64,000 bases of DNA from Massilia forsythiae (GCF_012849555.1 NZ_CP051685.1:806001-870000), one strand, 5' to 3'; numbered from the stretch's first letter, positions 1 to 8,387 are shown. The notes: generated by a model not told the origin, from the letters alone. Made by a program: numbers and translations.

Positions 1-2
1 CT

Positions 3-1016
3 TTCGCCGCCTACATGGTGCTGTGGACAGTCAACTTCCTTCTGGAGCAACTGACCAGAAAATCCTTCATCGGCAATGGCTTGTTCAAACTGGCCGCAGC
101 CGCCAGCGCCTGGACCGGCTGGCTCGCCATCCCTGCGGCGCTGTTCGCGCTGCCTGCCCCCTTTGCCGATGCCGCGCCGGCCAGCGTCTTCGCCAGCGTC
201 GGCGCGGGACTTGTCGGCCTGCTGATCGGCAGCTTCCTGAACGTCGTGGTGCACCGCCTGCCGATCATGGACCAGCGCGAAATCGACAATTACATCGCCT
301 ACCAGGCCGGCACGGCGTTGCCGCACCAGGACCGCTTCGACCTGATGGTGCCGCGCTCGCGCTGTCCGCACTGCGGTCACCAGATCACGGCGCTGGAAAA
401 CATCCCGATCGTCAGCTGGCTGGTCCTGCGCGGCAAGTGCAGCCAGTGCAAGGCGCCGATATCGCCGCGTTATCCGATCGTCGAAGCGGTTACCGGCCTG
501 CTGGCGGCGGCGCTGGTCTGGCATTTCGGCAGCGGCTGGCTCGGCCTGGCAGCGCTGGCGTTCGGCTGCATCCTGGTGGCGCTGACGCTGATCGACTACG
601 ATACCAAGACCCTGCCGGACGTGCTCACCTACCCGCTGCTGTGGCTCGGCCTGCTGGTCAACCTGAACGGCACCTTGGTGCCGCTGCGCGATGCGGTCAT
701 CGGGGCGGTGGCCGGCTACCTGTTCCTGTGGACCGTGTCGCGCCTGTACCGGATGGTGCGCGGCCAGATCGGCATGGGCGAAGGCGACTTCAAGCTGCTG
801 GCCGGATTCGGCGCCTGGTTCGGCTGGAGCATGCTGCCCGCCCTGATCCTGATGTCGGCCGGCGTCGGCTCGGTGGTCGGCGTCGCGCTGATCCTGTTCA
901 GGCGCATCCGGCCCGAGCAGCAAATTCCGTTCGGCCCGTATCTCGCCGGGGCTGGTATCATCGCACTCTTCTACGGAACACCGGTCATGCGCCTGTTGCT
1001 GGGACTGACTGTCTAG
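3..1016 (+). CDS. pilD: Prepilin peptidase / N-methyltransferase PilD with an extra N-terminal A24-like half-domain (5' end beyond window)
   Basis: Inner-membrane aspartic peptidase (A24A) that cleaves and N-methylates type IV pilin and type II secretion prepilins. Counting from the ATG at 15, the complete PilD part starts near residue 60: the GSFLNVVVHRLP segment, two zinc-binding CxxC pairs (CPHC, CSQC), the first catalytic Asp in LIDYDTKTLPD and the second in GMGEGDFKLL, with about eight membrane helices. The first 50 residues repeat the C-terminal part of the same family (LWTV, then GNGLFKLAAAASAWTGW) but have Leu in place of the catalytic Asp. No ATG, GTG or TTG lies in frame between codon 24 and the canonical N-terminus, and the frame stays open to the left edge, so the protein probably begins upstream as a fusion. 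coaE follows 19 bp downstream. Function is secure; the true start is unknown. Confidence 0.9.
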   Translation, partial: FAAYMVLWTVNFLLEQLTRKSFIGNGLFKLAAAASAWTGWLAIPAALFALPAPFADAAPASVFASVGAGLVGLLIGSFLNVVVHRLPIMDQREIDNYIAYQAGTALPHQDRFDLMVPRSRCPHCGHQITALENIPIVSWLVLRGKCSQCKAPISPRYPIVEAVTGLLAAALVWHFGSGWLGLAALAFGCILVALTLIDYDTKTLPDVLTYPLLWLGLLVNLNGTLVPLRDAVIGAVAGYLFLWTVSRLYRMVRGQIGMGEGDFKLLAGFGAWFGWSMLPALILMSAGVGSVVGVALILFRRIRPEQQIPFGPYLAGAGIIALFYGTPVMRLLLGLTV

Positions 1017-1035
1017 GCCCGCGGCCGGGCCGGAG

Positions 1036-1701
1036 ATGCACATGGAACCACAAGGCCCGCTTCCCTCACCTCCCCCCTTCGCGGTCGGCCTTACCGGCGG
1101 CATCGGCTGCGGCAAGACCACCGTCGCCGACCTGTTCGCCGCGCGCGGCGCCAGCGTCGTCGACACCGACCTGATCGCCCATTCCCTCACCGCGCCGCAG
1201 GGCGCGGCCATGCCGGCGCTGGTCGAGGCCTTCGGCCCCGGCTACGCCACGCCGGACGGCGCGCTCGACCGCGCGCGCATGCGCAAGCTGGTGTTCGACG
1301 ATCCCGATGCGCGCGCGCGCCTGGAAGCGATCCTGCATCCGCGCATCCGCGCCGCCACCGCGGCGGCCGCGCTGGCGGCGACCGGACCCTACGTGCTGTT
1401 CGTGGTGCCGCTGCTGATCGAATCCGGCAGCTGGCGCGAGCGTGTCGCGCGCGTGCTGGCGATCGACTGCCCGGAAGAGGTGCAGGTGCGGCGCGTGATG
1501 GCCAGGAACGGCTTGCCGGAAGCGCAGGTGCGCGCCATCATGGCGGCGCAGGTGACGCGCGCGCGCCGCCTGCAGGAAGCCGACGACGTGATCGTCAACG
1601 ATGCCGGCACCGAGGCCCTGTTGCCGCAGGTGGAACGCCTGCACGCCTTTTACCTTGATGAAGTGGCAAGATCGAAAACCGCAGTGAACGGACGTTTGTA
1701 A
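1036..1701 (+). CDS. coaE: Dephospho-CoA kinase
   Basis: Last step of coenzyme A biosynthesis: phosphorylates the ribose 3'-OH of dephospho-CoA in the cytoplasm. The 221-residue product has the P-loop GGIGCGKTT near residues 20-28, the VVDTD substrate segment soon after, the FGPGY and HPRI motifs of the family, and ends normally. E. coli CoaE is 206 residues. The start could be the ATG at 1036 or at 1042; the first dozen residues are Pro-rich and not conserved. It sits between pilD and zapD, an arrangement common in beta- and gammaproteobacteria, and is probably cotranscribed with them. Confidence 0.95.
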   Translation: MHMEPQGPLPSPPPFAVGLTGGIGCGKTTVADLFAARGASVVDTDLIAHSLTAPQGAAMPALVEAFGPGYATPDGALDRARMRKLVFDDPDARARLEAILHPRIRAATAAAALAATGPYVLFVVPLLIESGSWRERVARVLAIDCPEEVQVRRVMARNGLPEAQVRAIMAAQVTRARRLQEADDVIVNDAGTEALLPQVERLHAFYLDEVARSKTAVNGRL

Positions 1702-1818
1702 TTTTGGCCATCATGGTTCAGAATCACGGGGTTGCTCGTCAGTCCAGTACCGCCGGCATGCGCACGCCTGCCGAGAATCCATTTTGATGGTGGATTCTTC
1801 ATTCAAAGGAATGTCATT

Positions 1819-2574
1819 TTGATCGTCTACGAATACCCATTCAACGAGCGCATTCGCACGTTGTTGCGGCTGGAAGACCTGTACGGCAAGTTCAAATTCT
1901 TCGTCGATCAGGAACACCCGCTGCAGCACCATGTCGCGCTCGCGACGATCTTCGACATGCTGGAAGTGGCCGGCCGCGCCGACCTGAAGTCCGACCTGCT
2001 GCAGGAACTGGAGCGCCAGAAGCAGAGCCTGCTCACCTACCGCAGCAATCCGAACGTCGCCAGCGAGATGCTGGACGCGGTGCTGGGCGAACTCGACACC
2101 GTCAGCAACGCGCTGGTGAACGCCCAGGGCAAGACCGGCCAGAACGTGCGCGACAACGAATGGCTGATGAGCATCCGCGGCCGCACCATCATCCCCGGCG
2201 GCGCCTGCGAATTCGACCTGCCCTCCTACTACGCCTGGCAAAAGCGCCCGGCCGGACAGCGCTACGCCGACATCATGGCCTGGTTCGCGCCGCTGGCGCC
2301 GCTGTTCGACGCGCTGTCCCTGGTGCTGCGCCTGTTGCGCGATTCCGGCGGACCGGTCAAGATGATCGCCGTGGCCGGCAGCTACCAGCAGATGCTGCAG
2401 GGGAAGGTGTACCAGATGCTGCGCCTGGCGCTGGACGAGAACCTGGGCGCGATCCCCGAGATCTCGGCCAACAAGTACATGCTGTGGGTGCGCTTCACCA
2501 CCCAGGGCGGCGACCTGAAGCCCAAGCCGCTGGAAGAAGACGTGCCGTTCGAGCTCACGCTCTGCAATTTTTGA
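1819..2574 (+). CDS. zapD: Cell division protein ZapD (DUF1342/YacF)
   Basis: Cytoplasmic FtsZ-associated protein that cross-links and bundles FtsZ protofilaments at the Z ring. The conserved N-terminus [20 protein letters not shown] is intact, and the mostly helical 251-residue product matches the family (E. coli 247). I place the start at the TTG at 1819 because AAAGGA lies eight bases upstream at 1805-1810 and the family sequence begins there. A longer reading from a TTG at 1732 would add 29 non-conserved residues. The gene lies in the usual coaE-zapD-yacG order. Confidence 0.92.
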   Translation: MIVYEYPFNERIRTLLRLEDLYGKFKFFVDQEHPLQHHVALATIFDMLEVAGRADLKSDLLQELERQKQSLLTYRSNPNVASEMLDAVLGELDTVSNALVNAQGKTGQNVRDNEWLMSIRGRTIIPGGACEFDLPSYYAWQKRPAGQRYADIMAWFAPLAPLFDALSLVLRLLRDSGGPVKMIAVAGSYQQMLQGKVYQMLRLALDENLGAIPEISANKYMLWVRFTTQGGDLKPKPLEEDVPFELTLCNF

Positions 2575-2602
2575 ATCCTTCGCATTGTAAAGAATCGCTG
2601 TC

Positions 2603-2785
2603 ATGACCGTCGTATCCTGTCCAACCTGCGGCCAGAAGGTCGAGTGGACGCCAGCCAATCCATACCGTCCCTTCTGTTCCGAACGCTGCAAGCAGATCGA
2701 CCTGGGCGCCTGGGCCGAAGAAAAGTACACGATCCCGGGCTCGTCGCCGGGAGAAACGCGCGACGACGACGCGCCCGAACGCTGA
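2603..2785 (+). CDS. yacG: DNA gyrase inhibitor YacG, small zinc protein
   Basis: A 60-residue zinc-binding protein; the E. coli homologue binds GyrB and blocks gyrase DNA binding. The four Cys ligands are visible as CPTCG near residues 6-10 and CSERC near 25-29, followed by the typical [10 protein letters not shown] segment and an acidic tail. The length matches the family (about 65). It lies 28 bp after zapD in the conserved coaE-zapD-yacG block, so cotranscription is likely. Confidence 0.95.
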   Translation: MTVVSCPTCGQKVEWTPANPYRPFCSERCKQIDLGAWAEEKYTIPGSSPGETRDDDAPER

Positions 2786-2849
2786 ACGGCCGAACGGCCG
2801 GCTTCCCAGGGTGCGCATCGCGCGCTCCTGCATCCGTTTTGGAGAAATC

Positions 2850-3230
2850 ATGCCGCTCGTGACCCTGACCGTCCGCAAACCGAAAAGCAGCGAATTCAAG
2901 TCGGCCGTGCTGGATGCCGTGCATGCCAGCCTGGTGTCGAGCGGCGTGCCGGATACCGACAAGTTCCAGCGCGTGCTGGAGCTGGACGCCGCCGACTTCC
3001 GCTACGACCCCGCCTATCCCGACGTCGCCGGCGCGCGCAACGGGGACTTCGTGCTGATCGAGATCCTGTGGTCGGTCGGGCGCAGCGTCAAGGTCAAGAA
3101 AAAGCTGCTGGGCGAACTGATGGACCGGCTGCGCGCGGCCGGCCTGGACCCCGAGAACGTGATGGTGGTGTTCAAGGAAACCGCCTGGGAAAACTGGGCC
3201 TTCGCGGGCGGACGCTTCATTCATACGTGA
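2850..3230 (+). CDS. Tautomerase-superfamily protein (4-OT/MIF fold)
   Basis: The 126-residue product begins Met-Pro-Leu-Val; Pro2 would become the N-terminal Pro that acts as the catalytic base in 4-oxalocrotonate tautomerase and MIF-like enzymes. The body (DKFQRVLELDAADFRYDPAY, then IEILWSVGRSVKVKKKL) fits the doubled beta-alpha-beta tautomerase fold. The start at 2850 is supported by GGAG at 2841-2844 and by Pro2. The stop overlaps the GTG start of the next gene. The substrate cannot be deduced; the family call is firmer than any enzymatic role. Confidence 0.75.
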   Translation: MPLVTLTVRKPKSSEFKSAVLDAVHASLVSSGVPDTDKFQRVLELDAADFRYDPAYPDVAGARNGDFVLIEILWSVGRSVKVKKKLLGELMDRLRAAGLDPENVMVVFKETAWENWAFAGGRFIHT

Positions 3231-3793
3231 GCGGCGCCTGGGCCACGCGGTGCGCGCTGGCCGCGATCCGCGCCTACCAGCGCTGGCTGTCGCCGCACAA
3301 GGGATTCTGCTGCGCCCTGCGCGCCGCCACCGGCGCCGACAGCTGCTCGGCCTACGGCTACCGCGTGATCGAACGCTTCGGCCTGCGCCGTGGACTCGGC
3401 CTGCTCGACCGCCGCCTGGCGCTGTGCGGCCAGGTGCACCGGCGCGCGCCGCCCGCGCCGCTCGCGCTATCGGGCACGCCTGGCGCCGCCGCGCCGCCGG
3501 GCCGGCGTGCGCAGGTTCGCCCCCCGCTGCCGGGCCGCCAGGGCGGCTTCTGCGACGTGCCGTCGTGCGATTGCGACCTGCCCGGCTGCGACGCGCATGC
3601 GCGCAGCGGCGCCGGGAAGGTGTGCGACGCGCTCGACTGCGCCTCCGATGCCGCCGATTGCCTGCCGGAGCGCTGGCGGCGCCGCCCGCAGGAGGGGAGC
3701 CGCCAGCGCATCGCCGCGCTGGCCGACCGCATACGGCGCAACCGGGCGCGGCGCCGCATGAACGGCCGCGCAGCCGACGACCGCGACGATTAG
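3227..3793 (+). CDS. yidD: YidD-family protein with a cysteine-rich C-terminal extension
   Basis: YidD proteins help insert inner-membrane proteins alongside YidC. The N-terminal 60 residues carry the family pattern (AIRAYQRWLSPHKGFCC, then SCSAYGYRVIERFG). The rest departs from canonical YidD: a long Ala/Arg/Pro-rich region, then a Cys-dense stretch at about residues 105-145 (FCDVPSCDCDLPGC, CDALDCASDAADC) and a basic tail. The total is 188 residues against about 85 for E. coli YidD. The GTG start at 3227 overlaps the tautomerase stop. Canonical yidD sits beside rnpA and yidC near oriC, so this is probably a second, divergent member whose Cys cluster could bind metal. That role is inference. 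Confidence 0.7.
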   Translation: MSGAWATRCALAAIRAYQRWLSPHKGFCCALRAATGADSCSAYGYRVIERFGLRRGLGLLDRRLALCGQVHRRAPPAPLALSGTPGAAAPPGRRAQVRPPLPGRQGGFCDVPSCDCDLPGCDAHARSGAGKVCDALDCASDAADCLPERWRRRPQEGSRQRIAALADRIRRNRARRRMNGRAADDRDD

Positions 3794-4323
3794 TTCGCCG
3801 CCACCTTTTCAGCCACGACTTTTTCCACCACCACCTGCTCCGGCATCGCCGACGAATGGTGGTTCATGATCTTCCACTCGCCGCCGATCTTTTCGTACAC
3901 GTAGGTGTAGCGCGCCTGCACCTTGGCCGGCTTGCCGTCGCGGACGATGTCGAAGGTGTAGACGCCGCTGTCGAGCGCGGTGTCCGGACCCAGCAGGCGG
4001 ATCTGGCGGTAGTTGATGTGGCCGTGCGGCTTGAGCGCCATGAAGTGCACGAAGTAATCCTGGATATCGGCCGGCGTGGTGCGCACGCGGTTCGACACGG
4101 TCGGCTGCAGCACGCCATCCCTGGCATACAGCTTGACCATCTCTTCCGGCTTGCCGGTTTCCAGCGCCGCTTCCCAATGGTCGAACAGTGCCGCGATCTC
4201 CTTTTCCGCGCCGTTGGCGGGTACGGTGGCTTCCTCGCCATAGACCTTGGGCAGGTCGCGGGCCTGGACGGTGGCGGTGGCAGCGGCGGCGAGCATGGCA
4301 GCAATGATCAGAACACGTTTCAC
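3790..4323 (-). CDS. Secreted SnoaL/DUF4440-like (NTF2-fold) protein
   Basis: The 177-residue product starts with a clear signal peptide (MKRVLIIAAMLAAAATATVQA), so the mature protein is periplasmic. The remainder fits the SnoaL-like / CaMKII-association NTF2 fold: an N-terminal helix with DHWEAALETGKPEEMVKLYA, a central FVHFMALKPHGHI and a C-terminal beta region ending GEWKIMNHHSS. Such proteins often occur as uncharacterised polyketide-cyclase-like enzymes or binding proteins. Its 3' end overlaps the convergent yidD-like gene by four bases. No specific substrate can be assigned. Confidence 0.75.
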   Translation of the reverse strand: MKRVLIIAAMLAAAATATVQARDLPKVYGEEATVPANGAEKEIAALFDHWEAALETGKPEEMVKLYARDGVLQPTVSNRVRTTPADIQDYFVHFMALKPHGHINYRQIRLLGPDTALDSGVYTFDIVRDGKPAKVQARYTYVYEKIGGEWKIMNHHSSAMPEQVVVEKVVAEKVAAN

Positions 4324-4411
4324 GACAATTCTCCTAGGGTGGCTTTCGGTACGTCGCGTCTATCGAAATACGTTGTTGGCGCGACAGGACCCACTTTAGA
4401 GAAACCGGCGC

Positions 4412-5305
4412 ATGCCGCAGTCTGCCATCAAGCCTAACCCGGCATATGTCGAATGGCATATACTGCGGCGTATGGACCAGAACGTATTGACAGACGCGCC
4501 GCCGAGCGCCCGTGCGCTGCGCGAACGCTACCGCAGCGACCAGTCCAATAGTGCCCGCCTGCGCGTGCTGTGTGATGCCGGCCGTGTGCTGGCCGGCGCC
4601 GGCGGCGACGATGCCATGGCCGCCGTACTCGGCCTGGCGCTGGAGTTTTCCGCCTTCGAAGCGGGCGCGCTGCTGCTGTGCGAGGCGGACGCGCTGCGCA
4701 TCAGGGCGTCCAGGGGACCGGTGCTGCCGGCCGGGGCGCGCTTCACGGCGGACGGCGCGCTGGCGGCGGTGCTGAAGCCGGATGCCGGCCGAATCACAGG
4801 CCGCATCGCGGACCACCTTGCAGGCCATACCTCGAGCCACCTCGTGCGGCGCAACGTGGTCTCGCGCCTGCCGCTGCCGGCCGGCGGCGTCGTCGGCATG
4901 GAGATCCTGCTGCCCCTGACGGCGCGCGGCGCGACCGCCGGCGTGCTGGCCCTGGTCAGCCGCAAGGCGCTGGCCGACCCCGACCCGAGCGACCTGCAGA
5001 CGCTGGAAACCCTGTGCACCATGCTGGCCATGGCGGCGCACGACGGCGCGGCGATCCGTCCGGTGCAGGCGGCGCGCCGCATCGAGCAGGTGCTGGCGCC
5101 GCTCACCGCGCGCGAACGCGAGGTGCTGGCCCTGCTGCCGCAGGGCTTGACCAATGCCGACATCGGCCGGAAGCTGGGCATCGCCACCGGCACGGTGAAG
5201 GTGCACGTGGAGCGCATCATCCACAAGCTGGCGCTGGGCGACCGCACGCAAGCCGCGGCGCTGGCGGTGGAGCTGGGCTTCGTCGGCTCGGGAATCAAAC
5301 CATGA
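4412..5305 (+). CDS. GAF-domain LuxR-family transcriptional regulator
   Basis: Transcription factor with a GAF-like sensor region (about residues 45-215, including LALEFSAFEAGALLLCEADA and MEILLPLTARGATAGVLALVS) and a C-terminal LuxR helix-turn-helix (LTAREREVLALLPQGLTNAD, then IGIATGTVKVHVERIIHKL). The protein is 297 residues from the ATG at 4412. An alternative ATG at 4472 gives 277; a TATACT box at 4459-4464 precedes it and the GGCATAT motif occurs twice (4441-4447, 4455-4461). The stop overlaps the start of the hybrid kinase (ATGA), so the two are translationally coupled. This regulator has no receiver domain, so a direct phosphorelay to it is not evident; the partner receiver is the third gene. 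Confidence 0.88.
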   Translation: MPQSAIKPNPAYVEWHILRRMDQNVLTDAPPSARALRERYRSDQSNSARLRVLCDAGRVLAGAGGDDAMAAVLGLALEFSAFEAGALLLCEADALRIRASRGPVLPAGARFTADGALAAVLKPDAGRITGRIADHLAGHTSSHLVRRNVVSRLPLPAGGVVGMEILLPLTARGATAGVLALVSRKALADPDPSDLQTLETLCTMLAMAAHDGAAIRPVQAARRIEQVLAPLTAREREVLALLPQGLTNADIGRKLGIATGTVKVHVERIIHKLALGDRTQAAALAVELGFVGSGIKP

Positions 5306-7296
5306 TGCGCGTGATCGGCGCGATGGCGTCGTGGTGGGCCGACCGCCCGCTGCGCACCAAGGGATTGATCGTGATCGCCTTTCCGCTGGCGGTGCTGTTC
5401 GGCGCGCTGGTGTCCGGCTACGTGATCGGGCGCCAGACCGAGCGCGCCCAGGAAGACGTGCAGCGCGTGCTGCAGATCCAGCACGACATCCAGGAAGTGC
5501 ACACGCTGCTGGCGGAAGCGGCCACCGGCGTGCGCGGCTACCTGCTGACCGGCGTCGACAACTTCCTCGACCGCTACCGGGTCGCCAACGTGGAATTGCC
5601 GCGCACCCTGGCGCGGCTGCGCTCGCGCATCCGCGACCCGGAACAGGCCGAGCGCTTCGGCCGCCTGACGCTGCTGTCGGAACAGAAGCGCCAGGGCCTG
5701 GCCGAATTGGTCAAGCTGGGCCCGAGCACGCCGCCGCCGCAGCTGGTTCCGATCCTGATCTCGAATAAAGCCTTGCTGGACCGGCTGCGCGACGAGATCG
5801 GGGCGATGCTGGCGCGCGAGATGCTGCTGCGCCAGCAGAGCATGGGGTTCGCCAGCGAGGTGCACAACCGCGCCATGATGGCGACCTTCGTTGCCGGCGC
5901 GGCCGGCGTGGCCGGCGCCCTGTTCGCGGTGCTGCTGTTTTCGCGCGGGATCGTGGGCCGGGTGCAGGCGCTGGCGGACAACGCGCGCCGCCTGGAGCGC
6001 GGCGAATCCCTGTTGCCGGTGGCGGGCGCCGCCGACGAGCTGGGACGGCTGGGCGCCGGCATGGCCCAGGCCAGCAGCCTGCTGGCGGCGCGCTCGGCCG
6101 AGGCCCAGCGCGCCCACCGCGAGGCCGAAAGCGCCAACCGCGCCAAGACCGAGTTCTTATCGCGCACCAGCCACGAACTGCGCACGCCGCTGAACGCGAT
6201 CCTCGGCTTCGCCCAGGTGCTGGAGCAGGATGCGCACGACCCGCCCACGCGCCAGGGCGCCGCGCAGATCCTGGGCGCCGGCCGCCACCTGCTCGGCCTG
6301 ATCGACGAGATGCTCGACATCACCCGCATCGAAGCCGGCCACCTCGACCTGGCGCAGGAAGCGGTCGACGTGCACGGCCTGCTGCGCGAGGCGCTGGCGC
6401 TGACGCTGCCGCAGGCGCAGCGCCACGGCATCGTCCTGCACGGCCCCCAGGACCGGCACGGCGCGACCGCCGTGCTGGCCGACCGCAAGCGCCTGCTGCA
6501 GGTGACGCTCAACCTGCTGTCCAATGCGGTCAAGTACAACCGGCCCGGTGGCAGCGTGCGCATCGGCGCGCATGTCCACCCATCCCCGGACGGCGGCCGG
6601 GTGCGCATCGACGTGACGGACACCGGCCCCGGCATCCCGGCCCGGCTGCAGGGCAGGCTGTTCACGCCGTTCGACCGCCTGGGCGCCGAGCAGCGCCCGG
6701 TCGAGGGCAGCGGCCTCGGGCTGGCGCTGTCCAAGCACCTGGCCGACGCCATGGGCGGCACGATCGGCGTCGACAGTACCCCCGGCCAGGGCAGCCGCTT
6801 CTGGATCGAACTGCAGGCCGCCGATGCGCCCGCCGGTGCGCCGGCCGCATTCCAGCCGCTCGTGCAAGCGCCGGTGCAGCCGCCGATGCAAGCGCTCGTG
6901 CAGACGGCCGCGCAGCCGACGGGGCAGCGCGCCCGCACCGTCCTGTACATCGAAGACAACAGCTCCAACCTGGCGCTGGTGGAAACCCTGATGGCGCGCC
7001 GCGCCGACCTGCGGCTGGTCTCCGCCGTCACCGGCGCGGATGGCCTGCGCGTGGCGCGCGAGGAAGGACCGGAACTGGTGCTGCTCGACCTGCACCTGCC
7101 CGACATGACGGGCGAAGAGGTGCTGGCGCGCCTGCGCGCATCCGGCGCGGCCGGACAGGCGCCGGTGGTCGTGCTCAGTGCCGACGCCCTGCCCTCGACC
7201 GCCGAGCGCGTGCGCGCCGCCGGCGCCGACGATTTCCTGAGCAAGCCGCTGAACGTGGCGGCCTTTTTTTCCACCCTCGACCGCCTGCTCGCATGA
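5302..7296 (+). CDS. Hybrid sensor histidine kinase (CHASE3-like, HAMP, HisKA, HATPase, receiver)
   Basis: Inner-membrane hybrid kinase of 664 residues. In order: a first membrane helix (about 20-40), a CHASE3-type periplasmic domain with AATGVRGYLLTG, a second helix near 195-215, a HAMP-like segment, a HisKA dimerisation domain with phospho-acceptor His291 in SHELRTPLNAILGF, an HATPase with N (NLLSNAVKYN), G1 (DTGPGIP) and G2 (GSGLGLALSK) boxes, a Gln/Pro/Val-rich linker (about 515-545) and a C-terminal receiver with Asp596 in LVLLDLHLPDM. It overlaps the upstream regulator and the downstream receiver by four bases each. The architecture suggests intramolecular phosphotransfer. The stimulus is unknown. 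Confidence 0.93.
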   Translation: MMRVIGAMASWWADRPLRTKGLIVIAFPLAVLFGALVSGYVIGRQTERAQEDVQRVLQIQHDIQEVHTLLAEAATGVRGYLLTGVDNFLDRYRVANVELPRTLARLRSRIRDPEQAERFGRLTLLSEQKRQGLAELVKLGPSTPPPQLVPILISNKALLDRLRDEIGAMLAREMLLRQQSMGFASEVHNRAMMATFVAGAAGVAGALFAVLLFSRGIVGRVQALADNARRLERGESLLPVAGAADELGRLGAGMAQASSLLAARSAEAQRAHREAESANRAKTEFLSRTSHELRTPLNAILGFAQVLEQDAHDPPTRQGAAQILGAGRHLLGLIDEMLDITRIEAGHLDLAQEAVDVHGLLREALALTLPQAQRHGIVLHGPQDRHGATAVLADRKRLLQVTLNLLSNAVKYNRPGGSVRIGAHVHPSPDGGRVRIDVTDTGPGIPARLQGRLFTPFDRLGAEQRPVEGSGLGLALSKHLADAMGGTIGVDSTPGQGSRFWIELQAADAPAGAPAAFQPLVQAPVQPPMQALVQTAAQPTGQRARTVLYIEDNSSNLALVETLMARRADLRLVSAVTGADGLRVAREEGPELVLLDLHLPDMTGEEVLARLRASGAAGQAPVVVLSADALPSTAERVRAAGADDFLSKPLNVAAFFSTLDRLLA

Positions 7297-7751
7297 ACGC
7301 CAACGACATCCTGAGCATGCGCATCCTGATCGTCGACGACCAGCCCGGCAACATCCAGGTGCTGGAACAGATGCTGGCGCGCGAAGGCTTCGACAACGTC
7401 GTCTCCACGGTCGACCCGCGCCGCGTGCTCGACCTGGTGACGGCCTTCGACCCGGACCTGGTGCTGCTGGATCTCACCATGCCCGGCCTGGACGGCTACG
7501 ACGTGCTGGAACAGCTGAAGCGCCATACGCCGCCCGACGAATTCCGCCCGGTGATGGTGCTGACCGCCGACGTCACCCAGGAAGCGAGAAGGCGCGCGCT
7601 GGCGCTGGGGGCCAAGGATTTCCTGACCAAGCCGTTCGACCTGGTGGAGGCCACGCTGCGGATCTGCAACCTGCTGGAGACCAGGCTGCTGTACCAACGG
7701 CTGCGCGCGCTGGCGAAGGTGGAGATGCCGTTGGGGGCGTGGTATCGGTAG
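7293..7751 (+). CDS. Stand-alone receiver (CheY-like) response regulator
   Basis: A 152-residue single-domain receiver. It has the acidic pair in ILIVDDQPGN, phospho-acceptor Asp60 in LVLLDLTMPGLDG, a Thr in VLTADV and the KPFD lysine. After the receiver only about 25 residues remain, with no DNA-binding or enzymatic output domain. It resembles the receiver of RpfG/PleD-type proteins without their HD-GYP or GGDEF module, so it may act by protein-protein contact or as a phosphate relay or sink for the kinase it overlaps (ATGA). It is the last gene of the operon; a paired palindromic repeat follows. Confidence 0.9.
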   Translation: MNANDILSMRILIVDDQPGNIQVLEQMLAREGFDNVVSTVDPRRVLDLVTAFDPDLVLLDLTMPGLDGYDVLEQLKRHTPPDEFRPVMVLTADVTQEARRRALALGAKDFLTKPFDLVEATLRICNLLETRLLYQRLRALAKVEMPLGAWYR

Positions 7752-7768
7752 TGTGTAATGCCCACCAG

Positions 7769-7875
7769 CGTCGTCCCCGCGCAGGCGGGGACCCATGCTG
7801 AATTCAACGAAGCCGGTACGCTCGCATATCGACTTCGGAAGCTATGTATGGGTCCCCGCCTTTGCGGGGACGACG
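7769..7875. repeat. Paired REP-like palindrome, copy 1
   Basis: Two inverted copies of one palindromic unit: CGTCGTCCCCGCG at 7769 running into GCGGGGACCCATGCTG to 7800, and the reverse-oriented ATGGGTCCCCGCC... ...GCGGGGACGACG at 7848-7875. Each half folds on its own (TCCCCGC/GCGGGGA stem). It fills the space between the convergent receiver gene and mutT. It resembles REP/BIME elements and could also act as a bidirectional terminator. Confidence 0.85.
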
Positions 7876-7895
7876 TGCATATGTCGGCGGGCACC

Positions 7896-8387
7896 TTATG
7901 CGGCCGGATACCGAACCTGATCCAGCCACCCCAGCAACGGTATGGTCGCCGGCAGCAGCGGACTGACCGCGTACGCCCCCTGCCAGGCGAACGCCTGCCC
8001 TTCCAGGCCTTGCGGCTCGCCTTCCCACTCACGGCTGATGTAGAAGTACAGGCGCACGTGCGCGTGCTCGTACACGTGTTCGACGCAGCACCACGGCTCG
8101 GCGCTGAGCACGCGCACGCCGAGTTCCTCGACGAATTCGCGCTGCAACGCGTGGAAGATGTCCTCGCCCGGCTCTACCTTCCCGCCCGGGAATTCCCAAT
8201 AGCCGGCATACGGCTTGCCGTCCGGCCGCTGGCCGAGCAGCACGTCGCCGTTGGGACGCATCAGCACGCCCACCGCGACGTCGACCGGCCTGGCCGCCTC
8301 GGCGCCGGACTTATTGCCGGACTTGTCGCCGGCGCCAGGCACGCCAGCGCCTGCAGTGGCGCGTCGATCGTCGCGCGCTTCAGGCAT
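7896..8387 (-). CDS. mutT: NUDIX hydrolase, MutT (8-oxo-dGTP diphosphatase)-like
   Basis: A 163-residue Nudix protein that probably removes oxidised nucleotides from the pool. The Nudix box is complete (GGKVEPGED, then REFVEELGV), followed by a C-terminal GWLDQVRYP segment similar to MutT. The first 30 residues are a Gly/Ala/Lys-rich unconserved extension before VDVAVGVLM. The start at 8387 overlaps the stop of the DUF815 ATPase by eight bases, which supports an argJ-DUF815-mutT operon, the order commonly seen downstream of argJ in related bacteria. It could be a different Nudix specificity, but the context favours MutT. Confidence 0.88.
   Translation of the reverse strand: MPEARDDRRATAGAGVPGAGDKSGNKSGAEAARPVDVAVGVLMRPNGDVLLGQRPDGKPYAGYWEFPGGKVEPGEDIFHALQREFVEELGVRVLSAEPWCCVEHVYEHAHVRLYFYISREWEGEPQGLEGQAFAWQGAYAVSPLLPATIPLLGWLDQVRYPAA

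Noticed and set aside
1732..1818. N-terminal extension of ZapD
   Set aside because: Not conserved and without a ribosome binding site, whereas AAAGGA precedes the TTG at 1819 at good spacing.
7769..7875. CRISPR-like array
   Set aside because: The repeats occur as one inverted pair per site, are palindromic and are dispersed, with no regular spacers and no cas genes.
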